Positions 20,290 to 32,191 are shown, counted from the stretch's first letter. The stretch is 64,000 bases of DNA from Homarus americanus (GCF_018991925.1 NW_024725489.1:9442767-9506766); one strand, 5' to 3'. Translations and numbers: made by a program. The notes: generated by a model not told the origin, from the letters alone.

Positions 20290-22354
20290 TAGGAATGAGA
20301 TAGTTATGCACTAAAACCGCAAATATGCATGCAAATATGCACTAAAAACAGGAAATATGCATTTATATGCCAAGAATGCAGATTATAAGGAAACAAAATA
20401 GTTAATATAAACTAATGTTAATGTTTATTAAGCAATATACGTAATGTATTTAACATATATATGTGAAAGTGCTTCAAAAAATATATATGAACATGTATTT
20501 ACATTATAGACTGACATATTTTCAGACATTACAGATTGTGGTTGCATTTGATGATGACATGGTGGCGTAAGTTCTCAAAGTTAAAACCCCGCCTGTTGTC
20601 TGTCAGCATAGCTTTATATTCTGAGAACACCCTTTCTACATCACACGAGACGATTGGTGCATGTTTCATACATAGGAGGTCTGACATAGTGAGTGGCTGT
20701 ACCGTCTCGTCAATAATAGCATCACCAGACATTATCTGACTGACTTTTTTCAGCTTTTCAAATCCCTTGTTTTTGTACAATACGTTACTCAGTTTACCAT
20801 AGTAAGCATCAGACTGCAAACTTTTCAGTTCATCAAGAACACCATTAACCAACGAAATTGCCGAGGACAGCAGTAGTCCCCTTTCTTCAAGTCTAGTAAT
20901 TGTTGATGAGATGCACACAAAATTCGTTGCAATGAAGAGCAAGCTTTCCTTTATTCCTTCAGTTTCAAGTAAGATCTTGCTTTCCTGAATGCTCTGAGCC
21001 TCCTCAGGGTCGAATGTCGCAATAACAGCTTCAATGACGTCGAAGTTTTTCCCATAGTACGTTGCAGCATCGATCCAGCTTCCCCATCTTGTCACCACAG
21101 GTGAAGGAGGAAGTGGTGTACTTGGAGCGATTTCTGAAAATCTCGCAGTTCGAGAAGGTGCCTTGAGAAAGATTTTCTTGACGTTGGCTATCAGTTGATT
21201 TACATCTGGGTATTTTGACCTAACCAGTTCTGCTACACGATGCAGACCATGGGCCACACAGGTCACATGGATCATTTTTGGATACAATACTTGCAGTCCA
21301 TTCATTGCTTTGCACATGTAAGGTGCAGCATCAGTGCACACCAAAAGAACATTTTCATACTCTAACTTCGTTGGCCACAACAATTGCAGAGAATCGTTGA
21401 AGAAACCAGCAACAGTGGAGTGGTTGACTTTAGATAGTACACCAACATTCACTAGGTAGTATTTGCCTCGCTATGTTTCATCTCCCAACACACCAAAAAT
21501 AAGATTCACAATACACCGTTGCTCAACATCAGTGGTTTCATCGAGTGACACCCATATTTTCTTTCCACAAGCCTTTCTCCTTATGATTTCCATCGTGTCC
21601 TTGAACAATTGTGAAACATAGTTCTTACGTAATGTTGATTCGTCAGGCACCTTTTTTCCAGTATACTGTTCCAGGAATGACTTTAGGCACTTGTTATTCA
21701 GTTTATGCAATGGAATATCCGCTGAAACAAATGCCTTGCACAAATCTGCGTTGAACTGGGAACGATCAGGCCCTGACTTACTGGAACATGCAAGAAGTAG
21801 TTGTTGCTCCTTTTGTGCACTATTGGACTTAACAGCTTCGAGTCGGATGTGCTTGCTTGTTTTAAGGTGTTGTTGGACTTGAAATTTCTTGCTCGCTGTC
21901 ACTGGTGCTTCACAATATTTACAAAACAGTACACTTCCATCAGTAGTAAATGCATCAAATTCCTTTACATATGATCTCAGCACTTCATTTTGGTTTCTTT
22001 GTACTTTCGGCATTTTCATGAGCAGCAGTCCTGACTGACTAACTCACTAGTCCACTCTGCTGCAGCAACAACAGTCAGGGGGTGGGGTTAACCCAGAAAT
22101 ACCAATGAGTCATGACCAGGTGTGGAAACGACAGATTAAAGCGACGTGACCTCACCTCACTTCACCTAACCACACCTCACCTCCCAGTACCACGTGTGCT
22201 CATTCAGTGGCAACAAAGAGATACTGCCAGATGAATATTTTACCAAAATATGCATTTATATGCAGTTATCTAGGTAATATGCACTTATCATAGAAATCAG
22301 GCAAAATATGCATTTGCATATGAAATATGCAAATGCATAACTATCCGGGCCCTA
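20290..22354 (-). mobile_element. hAT DNA transposon with 8-bp target duplication
   Basis: Perfect 8-bp duplication atgattat at 20282-20289 and 22355-22362. The ends are inverted repeats TAGG(n5)GATAGTTATGCA. Both subterminal regions carry repeated AATATGCATTTATATGC-type motifs, likely transposase-binding sites (inference). The encoded transposase is complete apart from one stop codon, so the insertion is relatively young. Confidence 0.93.
20529..22019 (-). pseudogene. hAT transposase (CGGBP1-like subgroup), one in-frame stop
   Basis: Start MKMPKVQRN at 22019. The N-terminal BED-like finger has VLFCKYCEAPVTASKK and HLKTSKH. Next comes the RNase-H-like core, with SLDETTD (first Asp) and LLVCTDAAPYM (second Asp), then the helical insertion. 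The C-terminal hAT dimerisation segment (CDVERVFSEYKAMLTDNRR) ends at 20529. A TAG at 21471-21473 interrupts the frame after FGVLGDET. Translation resumes in the same frame at RGKYYLVNVG, so only one nonsense change separates it from a 496-residue enzyme. In active hATs this protein binds the ends and catalyses excision and insertion into 8-bp targets. Confidence 0.92.
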
Positions 22355-22362
22355 ATGATTAT

Positions 22363-22600
22363 CAATAAAAGGACAAGAGGTTATGGAAATGTATCCAGAG
22401 CAACGAAAGGGAAGGATGAACATGGACGAAGGTAACTGAGACTCAGAGGTAGAAGTTGTCCCTCCAGAACTGAACGACCACGACTTTACGGCAACAGAAG
22501 CTGAAGGGGTCACCCTCTGCCTGAGCCTGAATGCTCAGCACCTGACCACAATCCGGGACCAACATGATGGCAGAAGTGCGACAAACTGTGACTGAAATGC
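22363..22600. other. Unassigned sequence between hAT and BEL relic
   Basis: About 240 bases without a recognised motif in any frame. Its left end is continuous with 20281 before hAT insertion. Confidence 0.5.
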
Positions 22601-23217
22601 TGGAGGCGTTTTTTACAAAGGGGAAGAAAGGGAAGCAGCACGACTTTTGGAGTTTGGGAATGGCAAATTTGAACAGTAAGAAGGTTCTGAGAACAGTTCT
22701 GGGGACACAAGTCCTGAATGAATAACGACTGCAGATGCTATTTATGAAGTGGAAACAAAAATAAGTAGTCAAACCATCACACCTGCTTCGAGCGACATGA
22801 GAGAGCTGGAAGACACTTTCAGAAGAAAGATATAGAATGGGAATTCAACCCTCCAGCGGCTTCGCACATGGGAGGAGTCTGGGAACGGCAAATCCGAAGT
22901 CAGAAAGGTTCTCAGAGTAATTGTGGGGACCCAACTGTTGGATGAATATCGACTGCAGATGCTATTTTGTGAAGTGGAAGCGATCATAAATAGTCGACCC
23001 ATCACATCGGCCTCGTGCGATGTGAGAAACCTGGAAGCGCTTACACCAGCCCACGTCCTCCACGGTGACCCACACGCTGACCTGAAACTTGGAGGATGTC
23101 TTCTGAAGGGCTCATATCAACAACGGTGGCGGCACGTGAGGTTCCTAGCAGACCGCTTCTGGAAACGCTGGATGAAAGAGTACCTTCCATTACTCCGCAA
23201 AAGACAGAAGTACATAG
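22600..23217 (+). pseudogene. BEL/Pao integrase relic (left arm), part 1
   Basis: Two pieces of the integrase C-terminal half. At 22600-22830 a badly degraded copy is present. At 22830-23217 a readable one has [46 protein letters not shown] and FLADRFWKRWMKEYLPLL. These are hallmark BEL/Pao integrase segments just downstream of the DDE core. The gene is cut at 23217 by Gypsy-2 and resumes at 29329. Confidence 0.85.
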
Positions 23218-23641
23218 TGTATAGATATGTAAATACCAAGATATGTGAACACGCCTGACGCCAAGACTCTGTTACCATTCATTGTACCATTTATTCACAT
23301 GTCTGTATTACTACATATTATTATAGCATGTTTGATATCTATGCTTATGTCTAATGCCTATGTTCACTTACTATGTCCCGATATACTATGTCTGTACCGC
23401 GCTAGTCGAGTAATTAGAAGACCTCATTTATTGTCCTAGTAATGTCTAGCAACTCTCCTTGCCTAGCTAGCTAACATCCCTCAGATCGGCTTCGGCCTGC
23501 CTACGACGAGGAGTTCCTTGTGCTGGCTCCTGTTCCTGTACCGGTTGGTTATCCTGCCAAGTCTTGTACCACTTATTGAATATATCTACTGCTCGTGCTC
23601 TGGAGTTTGAAGAACCTTGTCTAGGATTTCATCACACCACA
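23218..23641 (+). repeat. Gypsy-2 5' LTR
   Basis: 424 bp, TGTATAGATATG to ATCACACCACA. It reads identical to the 3' LTR. Confidence 0.96.
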
Positions 23642-23659
23642 TGGCGCAGTTGAGTAGCT
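23642..23659 (+). promoter_or_regulatory. Gypsy-2 primer-binding site
   Basis: TGGCGCAGTTGAGTAGCT directly follows the LTR. It is the same type as in Gypsy-1 (serine tRNA). Confidence 0.75.
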
Positions 23660-24152
23660 CCAACACGACAGTTGACAAGTTGCAAGAGCCGGCCTCGTCT
23701 GTTTCCCGGCCTCCTCTGTTTCCCGCCCAGAAGATATACTCCACAGTGCCCCTGGATTTAAAGTGCTTTGTGACCTTGTGAAGTGCCCTAAGTGAAGTGC
23801 AGTGCCTTTCATGTCTCTTTGCTATGTTTCTGCGGCCCTACAGGTAGCAGAAACGCTTTCAGCCCAGTTTCCAAGACAGCACTTCCGGCATACATCCTCC
23901 ATCTGCGCCGGCCCGCAGGCCACTGCCTGCGTCCCCCTTCGACTGAGCCAGCACCGCCAGCTCGCCCGCGCGCGGAGGAATACAGGGACCAGCACCACCG
24001 CCGCCAGCCGCCTCCTCTCACTTCACAAATATTACAGTCAGTACTCTTTTACTTGCCCGCCAGTTCCTGCACTTAGGCAAGTACATTGACGAAAACATAG
24101 CACTTCACCTTATTCTCCTTGTCTTTCCCATCGCAACCATACCAAACACGAG

Positions 24153-27100
24153 ATGTCTGACCACGACGATTTGCCGGGAAATTTAGATGAGGATTATGAG
24201 GTAGACGAAGCCTCACAGACCCTCCCACCCCCCCTCACGCCTCACACGCCGGGCGCGCCAAATTCAAAGGATGGGAGCCAGGATATACGTCAGTTAATCC
24301 ACTTCCTACAAGTTTCCCAAGAGAAGGAAGCCCAAAGACGTCAATTAGAGGAGGAAAAACGACGTCAAGAGGAATGGTCAAGACGTCAAGAGGAATTGTC
24401 AAGACAGTCAGAGGCATCAGCTTACCGCCTTCAACTTCAACAACAACACCAAGCTGATAACCACAAACTCCTGGGACTATTGGAATTGCTGGCAACGAGG
24501 ACGACTTCACCAGCTGCCACAACCAATTCGCCAGCTTCAGCCTCTTCATCTATCCTTCAGACAACGCCTCCTCACACGTCACCTATCCCCCTTGGGTATA
24601 CCTCAGTGCCTTCTCAACCACCTGCTCCAGTCTCAACTCTCGTCGACCTCTCCGTGCCTCCTCCACCGCCTGCCGTCTCGAGTACACCCCTGCACAGCAA
24701 GTCTTCAGTTCCCAGTCCCCCACCTCTTCAATCTGATGCAACATATCAAGTATACCGTCAATGGCGACGTCGTTTCGAAGACTTTGCTGTTATGTCTGAC
24801 CTCAACCGAATGCCCCCTCATAAACAACTCATCCAATTAAGATCGTGCATTTCCCTCGATGTTCAACGCCTCCTAGAGCACACGCTAGCCATCCCCCCTG
24901 ACTCCCCCAGGTCAGTGACAGAGGTTTTAAACGCCTTGCAGAGTCATTTCCGTGGCCTCCGCAATGAAGCTTTGCGTCGTAGGGAACTGCTATCCTGCAA
25001 ACAAGCTTCTGGGGAATCATTCTCAGACTTCTATGCACGACTTAAGGACCTAGCAGCCGAGGTGGACCTATGTACAGGCGATCCTGTAACCTGTGCTGAG
25101 ATCCAGCTCAAGATGATCTTGCTGATGGGTGTACGTGACGAGGACCTGCTTCAGAAACTCCTCACCCTCGACGCCGCCTCTTCCCTCACCGACTTCGTCA
25201 CCTGTTGCAGGTCGTATGAGGCCACAAGAGAGGCTGCCTCAGCTATACACTCATCGCCATCTCAAGTTCACGCCGTCTCCACCTACAAGAGGAATCAACG
25301 CCAGATGCAGACGGCGTCCTCTCCACAGCCCCCGTCACAGTCACCAGTTTTTTCTCCCGAATCCTGCAGAAGCTGTCAGCGCCAGCACGGTCCAGGAAAG
25401 TGCCCTGCGGCTGATAGTACATGTCGAAACTGCGGGTTTCAAGGCCATTGGCCCCGCACAACTCGATGTCCTGCCAACAAGGTCTCATGCAACGCTTGCA
25501 ACAAGCAAGGACACTTCGCCAAGTGTTGCAGGTCCACCAAGAAGCCTCCATCTCCAGGTCAAAACGTCTCTTTACAGCCCGACAGAACGTCCACACCACC
25601 GTCTCCCAAGAACAACAAAGGATGCCGACGCGTGGATGATGCCTCGAGTGACAGGTCCCCCAAGCCCGTCAATGTTCGTCTGTCCTACGGTACCAACTCT
25701 TCCAACCTCCTGATGATACCTGACACGGGCGCAGACATCACGGTGATTGGACCAACACACCTGGACGCCCTCAACATTCCCAGGAGTAGCCTGTCACCCA
25801 CAGCCATGAACGACGTGCTCACAGCGGACGGGTCCCCGATGGCTCCACCTTTGGGTTGCTTCAAGGCAACACTACAGCTCGGTCCCAAGTCTTGCCTTGC
25901 CACAGTCCACGTCCATGAGGGCATCCAAACCCCTCTCTTGTCATGTGGCCATTGTCAGGACTTGGCCATCGTCTCATCCGAGTTCCCAAAGCCCATCCTC
26001 GCCGTGACACACCTCAACAGGTGTGCAGAGATACCTGTTTCAGCCATGACCACACCTGCTGCCGCCCGGGAGTTCTTTTTTCGTCAGTTCAGCGACGTCC
26101 TTGTCTCCAAGTCCGACCTCCAGAAGACGCCACTCAAGAAGATGACAGGCCCCCCGATGAGAATCCACCTCAAGCCTGGCGCGACGCCTTTCGCCATCCA
26201 CACACCCAGGCCTATCCCCTTTGCCATACGGGACAAGGTGAAGGCGGAGCTCGATTCTCTGGTGCAGCAGGGGATCATCAGACACGCCGGTGAGGAGCCC
26301 TCCGAGTGGTGCCACCCTATGGTCTTGGCACCCAAGCCTGTAGGTGTTCGCATCACAGTGGACCTCACCCATCTCAACTCGCAGGTCTCCCGTCCCGCCC
26401 ATCCATCGCCTACGCCCATCCAAGCAGTCCGCAGCGTCACCCCGTCTGCAAAGTTCTTTACCACGGCGGATGCACTACATGGGTACTGGCAAGTCGACCT
26501 GGCGGAAGAAGATCGCCACCTCACTACATTCATCACGCCCCACGGCCGCTTCCAACACTGCCGCGGACCCATGGGCTTCGCAGCAACGGGGGATGCGTAC
26601 TGCCTCCGTGGGGATATGGCTCTGCAGGGTGTCACCAACTGCGTGAAGGTCGTAGATGACATCCTGCTCTTCGACGATGATCTCCCGGCCCACTTGAACC
26701 GAGTTCATCTGATGCTCACAAGATGTCGTGCCCATGGTATCACCCTGAACAAAGATAAATTTGTGGTCGCCGCCTCCCAAGTTAACTACTGCGGCTACAA
26801 CATCTCGCCAGAGGGGATCTCAGCTGATGAGGAGAAGGTCAAGGCCATCAGGGACTTCCCTACTCCAGCGAACCTGACCGACCTTCGCTCGTTTATGGGC
26901 CTGGTAAATCAGCTGGCCGACTTCTCCCCTAAAATCGCCACATCAGCCCAACCTCTACGCCCCCTCATGAGCCCCAAGCGCTCTTTCCTCTGGACTCCTG
27001 ACCACGACCTAGCGTTCAGGAATGTTAAGAAGGCGTTGCTGTCACCACCAGTCTTGGCACCCTTCGACCCGTCCTTACCAGTGGTCCTCCAGACCGACGC

Positions 27101-28906
27101 CTCCCGTCTATACGGCCTCGGATATGCCCTCCTTCAAGATCACGGCCAGGGTAGACTGCGCTTAGTTCAGTGTGGCTCCAGGTTTTTGACGGACACGGAG
27201 ACCAGATACGCCACCATCGAACTAGAGATGCTGGCAGTCGCCTGGGCTATGGCCAAGTGCCGCCTTTACCTGTTCGGCCTTGGGCATTTCACCCTCATGA
27301 CGGACCATCGCCCGCTCATACCCATCCTCAATCACTACACGTTGGACGCCATCGAAAATCCTCGCCTCCAACGTCTCAAAGAGAAGACCGCCCCTTACGT
27401 CTTTACAGCTGTGTGGCGCGCCGGGAAGCTTCTGTGCATACCAGACGCCCTCTCCCGAGCCCCTGTTAGTCGCCCCACACCTGAAGATGAAGTCGACTGT
27501 ACCACGGCCGCTGCTCACGTTCGGTCTTTAGTGACACACACAGCCACTTCTCTTGCTGACAAGACGACGACGACGCCCTCCATCGAAGACGATAGGACCC
27601 TCCAGGAGCTTCGCATCGCCGCCGCTCAAGACCCGGCATACGTCCAACTCCTCGACTACGTCTCCGCTGGATTCCCCACCAACCGCTACGACATTCACGC
27701 CTCCGCCCTCCCCTTCTGGAAGCTAAGGGATAGCCTCTATGCGGACGGAGAGCTGGTGTTGTACGGCCCCAGGATCGTCGTTCCCGCTGCCCTCCGCCGG
27801 CGCACCTTATCCCGCCTCCATGACAGCCACCGCGGCGTTGAAGCCACCAGGCGCAGAGCCCGCCAGACCGTCTTCTGGCCTGGTATTGACGCCGATATTA
27901 AGAGCACGGTTGAGGCCTGTGAGCCTTGCCAGCAACTCCAGCCCAGCCAGCAACAAGAGCCGTACCTGTGCAATGACCTCCCAAAGCGGCCCTTTGAGTC
28001 CGTGTCCGCCGACTTCTTTAATGTGGCCGGAAAGTCTTTCCTGGTGGTCGCCGACAGGCTCTCTGGATGGCCCGTGGTAGTTCCCTGTGGTCGGGACACC
28101 ACCTCTTCCAGGGTCATCCGGATGTTTTGTTGCTTCTTCCGGGAAGTCGGAGTGCCTCTCCGCCTCCGAACCGACGGTGGGCCCCCGTTCAATAGCCACG
28201 AGTTCAAGAGCTTCGCCGAACGCTGGGGCGTCCACCACATCGTCACCTCCCCTCATTACCCGCAGGCGAATGGCCACGCCGAGGCAGCGGTAAAGTCCGT
28301 AAAATACCTCATCCTCAAGACAGCACCGACGGGGAACCTGGACTGCGAGGAGTTCGACAGGGGCCTACTGGAACTCCGTAACACCCCTACCCCTGCCGGA
28401 CGCTCTCCTGCCCAGGTGTTGTATGGCCGCCCCCTTCGTACTTGTGTGCCTGCCCACCCCCAGTCCTTCTTAGATGAATGGCAGATCAAGGCGGACGAGT
28501 GTGACCGCCGTGAGGCTGCCCGGATGGCCCAAGTGACAAGCCACTATGACGCCCAAGCGAACCCCTTCCCAGGTTGGCCGTCGGCCAGCAAGTACGAATC
28601 CAGGACCCGACGTCACACCGCTGGGACAAGGTCGGGGTCGTCATGGGCCGTGGCGAGTCTCGTTCGTACCAAGTCCGCCTCCCCAGTGGTCGTGTGTGGT
28701 GGCGAAACAGACGCCATCTCCGCCCAGTGCCATCCTCTCGTGACGAACCTTCCTCCCCGTCCCCTGTGTCCCCTTGCCCAGACCAGGAACGAAGGTCGTC
28801 AGTTGATCCTCCCATTGTCCCTCGCCGCTCCCCCCGACTCATGGAAAAAGAGTCCGTAGCCGCTCGAGATTACACTACGAGCGTAAAGGGGGAGGGAGGT
28901 GTATAG
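24153..28906 (+). CDS. Gypsy-2 Gag-Pol polyprotein, one C-terminal frameshift
   Basis: Start MSDHDDLPGNLDED at 24153. Gag with coiled-coil (EEEKRRQEEWSRRQEE) and Pro-rich parts; zinc knuckles from residue 424; protease DTGADIT at 524; RT with ALHGYWQVDL and VVDD at 834-836; RNase H Asp 982 and Asp 1051; integrase HHCC with His 1223 and Cys 1256/1259; D,D35E at 1287, 1341 and 1377. Near 28575 one base is missing in a C-rich run (CCCTTCCCAGG). The annotated frame then reads unrelated sequence to 28859, while the GPY/F module (VGQQVRIQDP, WDKVGVVMG, VWWRNRRHLRPV) continues in another frame to 28906. Because the LTRs are identical, this may be a sequencing error, a very recent mutation or, less likely, recoding. 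Confidence 0.95.
28885..28899 (+). promoter_or_regulatory. Gypsy-2 polypurine tract
   Basis: AAAGGGGGAGGGAGG adjoins the 3' LTR. Confidence 0.88.
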
Positions 28907-29323
28907 ATATGTAAATACCAAGATATGTGAACACGCCTGACGCCAAGACTCTGTTACCATTCATTGTACCATTTATTCACATGTCTGTATTACTACATAT
29001 TATTATAGCATGTTTGATATCTATGCTTATGTCTAATGCCTATGTTCACTTACTATGTCCCGATATACTATGTCTGTACCGCGCTAGTCGAGTAATTAGA
29101 AGACCTCATTTATTGTCCTAGTAATGTCTAGCAACTCTCCTTGCCTAGCTAGCTAACATCCCTCAGATCGGCTTCGGCCTGCCTACGACGAGGAGTTCCT
29201 TGTGCTGGCTCCTGTTCCTGTACCGGTTGGTTATCCTGCCAAGTCTTGTACCACTTATTGAATATATCTACTGCTCGTGCTCTGGAGTTTGAAGAACCTT
29301 GTCTAGGATTTCATCACACCACA
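28900..29323 (+). repeat. Gypsy-2 3' LTR
   Basis: 424 bp, no difference from the 5' LTR seen by eye. Confidence 0.96.
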
Positions 29324-29328
29324 CATAG

Positions 29329-29490
29329 AACCAACCCGAATCTCCGGAATGCTTAATTTTTCCTCGTCACTGGAAAAATCTTCCCACAACACATGGCCAT
29401 TGGTCGGGTCACGGCAGGGTCCCAGGAGCTGACGATCTGTTTGTGTGCAAACCGTATCTAGCGAGTTCTAAAGACCAGTGACCCATGTAC
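29329..29490 (+). pseudogene. BEL/Pao integrase relic (left arm), part 2
   Basis: Continues the interrupted gene after the Gypsy-2 insertion with EPTR and further degraded C-terminal sequence. The uninterrupted homologue in the right arm reads FWKRWVKEYLPLLRKRQRY followed by EPTRNL. Confidence 0.7.
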
Positions 29491-30246
29491 GCCTTTCTGA
29501 ACATGCCACAATCAGAACGGGCGATTGCCCAACGCCGGCAGTGTTATCGCCGCTGGTTTTCAATTACAGTGCTGGTAAAGTATTATTCAACAAACATTAA
29601 ATCATCAACCTGCTACAACGTGCGCTGCATCCCCCGTCCCCCACGCGATTCGCAATAAACAAATAAATTAGTATACAGTACAGTAGTATACGGTACAGTA
29701 CAGCACAGTGCACAGAACTGTGAGTGGACCAGCTTCTATGGTGAACACCGACTTAATCCTAGTTGAGTTTTGTGCTGGAATTAACTGCACAGTATTGTCC
29801 CTTTAAAACATCACTGGTTCGTATTGACCTCGCACCTGTAAGTAAAGCCAAAGTGATGACATACCCTTCAGTACTGGAAATATTGTGACTAATTATACGA
29901 ACTCGTTTTGCCTTATCTGGAGCAATAAGACATTGCAGAAATGAAGTGTAACTAAGATTAATAGGAGTTATGAACTTTTGTATCGTGTCATTATGCTTTG
30001 GCCAATCAATTGTAATTATGATGAAATCGTCTGCGACTAATTATGTATCATATAGATAAGCATAAATACTAATGAAGGCCTTTGTTCTCTTCGCAGGTTT
30101 GCCCGTCACCTGAAAGTCCTTAACTAAGGCGTTTACAGAAATATGATTATCGCTTAAAACTACGTTCTGGAGAAACAGCATTAAGATGCTTCATTTTTCT
30201 TTTTACAGTATTGATTGGATCATTGTATTAATGCTCGTAATCCTTT
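29491..30246 (+). other. Spacer between pol and env relics, ends with a splice-acceptor-like site
   Basis: Non-coding by inspection, conserved in the right arm (53640-54450 reversed). TTTTTCTTTTTACAG at about 30195-30209, also present in the right arm, precedes the env start. Retroviral-type env genes are often expressed from a spliced RNA, so this is a plausible acceptor (inference). Confidence 0.45.
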
Positions 30247-32185
30247 ATGTCACCACCTGGACGAGTTCTCATTGTCGAAGATGTTGTGAACATAAAGCAT
30301 GAGTTGCACAGACTGCTCAAGCTTTCCACGCCAGATGAAGTCTATTGATACCCAAATGCAGACCGCTATGACCGTCCTTGATGATCTAAGTAAGAACCTC
30401 AAGACTCTTCACAAGACTTTCGTCGCAGCTGGTCGTACTACTAGCATATCAAGATGATCTTGCAAAGAAGGTGCGTTCTCAAATGCGAAGAAAAACGAAG
30501 ATTGTTTAATTTTGTTGTTAAAAGCACTCTGTTTGGCACTGCCACTGCCGAGAATGCAGGTAAATTAGGAGATCGTCTGAACACGACTGCCGTTCTTAAC
30601 AAAAATCGTGTTGTACTCAAACTTTCTGCAATAAATGCCTTGGGAATCAAAAGTTAAGGCGAATATTTTTAGTCTAACCATTTATCTAGGGTTGTTTATA
30701 ATTTATTGACTTCTGTTCCTACATTGAGTGGCTCCTTTCCTTTCTGGAGTATTTGCATGCTGCAGAAACTTCACTCTAGCTTTATTTTAAAGCAAAAACG
30801 AGCTAATTTATGTATTGTAGATGCAAGGTTAGCGTGTGGATCTGCCAGTTTGTGCCTGTGCATATTCTTCTTGAAGCTTTAGGAAATAGCCAAGACGAAT
30901 AACTGAAGAACTCCAATTTTCTCAGAGTAAGAGGTGGAATATTATACTCTTTGTTAGAGTCCATACCACGCACAATGCTATCCTCTATCCACATACCTAT
31001 TAACGTAAGGCAAATTCTAATGCATGGCATTTAGAACATTTACCTTTTTATTCTAATGACACTTCTGTTTACGCTGATAACCAAGCGAAGTTTTGCTAAT
31101 AGATGAAGATTACTCTTTGTTAGCAATAGATGATACTAGGTTTTATCACGGTGTAAATCGTTATATTTACATTTGCAAATTTGCCTAGCCTATTTCTTCA
31201 CGTTTATCCCTGCTACTGAAGGAATATGAATTGATGATTATTTAAACTAACGTTGGCACAATGTTAAAACAATGTCAGTATACAATTCAATTGCAAAGAA
31301 ATCTGGTGTTTCACGCACATTTATTAACGTGCAAGTTTTTCTTCCCGAAGAAACTAACGTTATTTTACGGTGCCAGGATGGTAAACATTTACCAAAAGTT
31401 ACTATAAGGCTCTGGATTACTGTGAAATTTCATGAAATTCATTGAAGACCTTGCCTACTCATCATCATTTTGCATTGAACTTAAATTTCACTTCAGATTT
31501 AATTCCTTTGTATCAGGTTCCTAATATGACCTTAAGTGAACTTAATATTATCTCAGATCAATTAAAAGTTATTTCTTTTCTGCAAGAGTCACAATTTGTT
31601 AATCTGCATTCATTAGAGAGGCGTAGAGTTAGGGGAGATATGATAGAGGTGTTCAAGTGGGTAAGTGGGATTAACAAGGGTAAAATGGAAGATGTTCTGA
31701 AGCTCAGTAATAAGGAAATAACTAGAACAAATGGCTTTAAATTGGATAAATTCCGATTCAGAAAGGATATAGGCAAGCACTGGTTTGGTAATAGAGTTGT
31801 GGATATGTGGAATAGGCTACCGAGTGCTATATAGTAGGATCGGGGACGCTAGGGAGCAAGACGAAGTTGGATAGGCACATGGAAGGTGGGATGGGTGTGA
31901 AAGGGATCTGCCCTGTATGGGCCAGTCGGCCTCCTGCAGTATCCCACTTTCTTATGTTCTTATGTTCTTATAACCTGCTATTTTACTTTTCACGGAGATT
32001 TGCAGTACCTAGTAAAACTATTCCCATTTGTAATTTTGGGAGTAATATTTTTTGGTTATTACAAATCAATATCTTCCAAGTTTACCATTGTACATAATAT
32101 TTTATCTTGTAAGACACTTCAAACTAGGGCTCCAGTTACTGCTGAACCCCAGGTTGCAGTCTCTCCAGTTTAGTGTCGACACACA
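30247..32185 (+). pseudogene. Baculovirus-F-like envelope protein relic (left arm)
   Basis: The N-terminal start MSPPGRVLIVEDVV is followed by frames matching the better-preserved right-arm copy. A basic cleavage-type sequence precedes GLFNFV-like and LFGTATAENAGKLGD segments near 30505-30575, which is the fusion-peptide region typical of F-type envelopes of baculoviruses and errantivirus-like retroelements. Frames then shift repeatedly, and a CR1 3' end is inserted at 31604-31970. The C-terminal membrane-anchor region is at 31975-32100. It lies downstream of BEL/Pao integrase, so pol and env belonged to one retrovirus-like element (inference). It is thoroughly inactivated. Confidence 0.7.
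31604..31970 (+). mobile_element. CR1 LINE 3' end inserted in the envelope relic
   Basis: Begins in [20 protein letters not shown], ends with the GGCCAGTCGGCCTCC box and TTCTTATGTTCTTATGTTCTTAT. The right arm has the uninterrupted site (about 52185-52205). Only about 370 bp were copied. Confidence 0.9.
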
Positions 32186-32191
32186 CACACA

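Larger units (their letters stand above)
23218..29323 (+). mobile_element. Gypsy-2: full-length young Ty3/Gypsy retrotransposon
   Basis: LTRs 23218-23641 and 28900-29323 (424 bp each) read identically. The 5-bp target duplication is catag (23213-23217 and 29324-29328). The empty site is preserved as ctatg at 54626-54630 in the right arm. It has a tRNA-Ser-type primer site, polypurine tract and gag-pol with one late frameshift. Identical LTRs imply very recent insertion. Confidence 0.97.

Noticed and set aside
21471..21473. Stop-codon recoding in the hAT transposase
   Set aside because: The codon is TAG with no recoding signal seen. A simple nonsense mutation is sufficient.
23245..23439. 64-codon frame in both Gypsy-2 LTRs
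   Set aside because: Present only because the LTRs are identical; no homology or leader features expected of a real gene.
24235..28842. Open frames antisense to or overlapping Gypsy-2 gag-pol
   Set aside because: Shadows of the polyprotein, except the displaced GPY/F module, which is reported.
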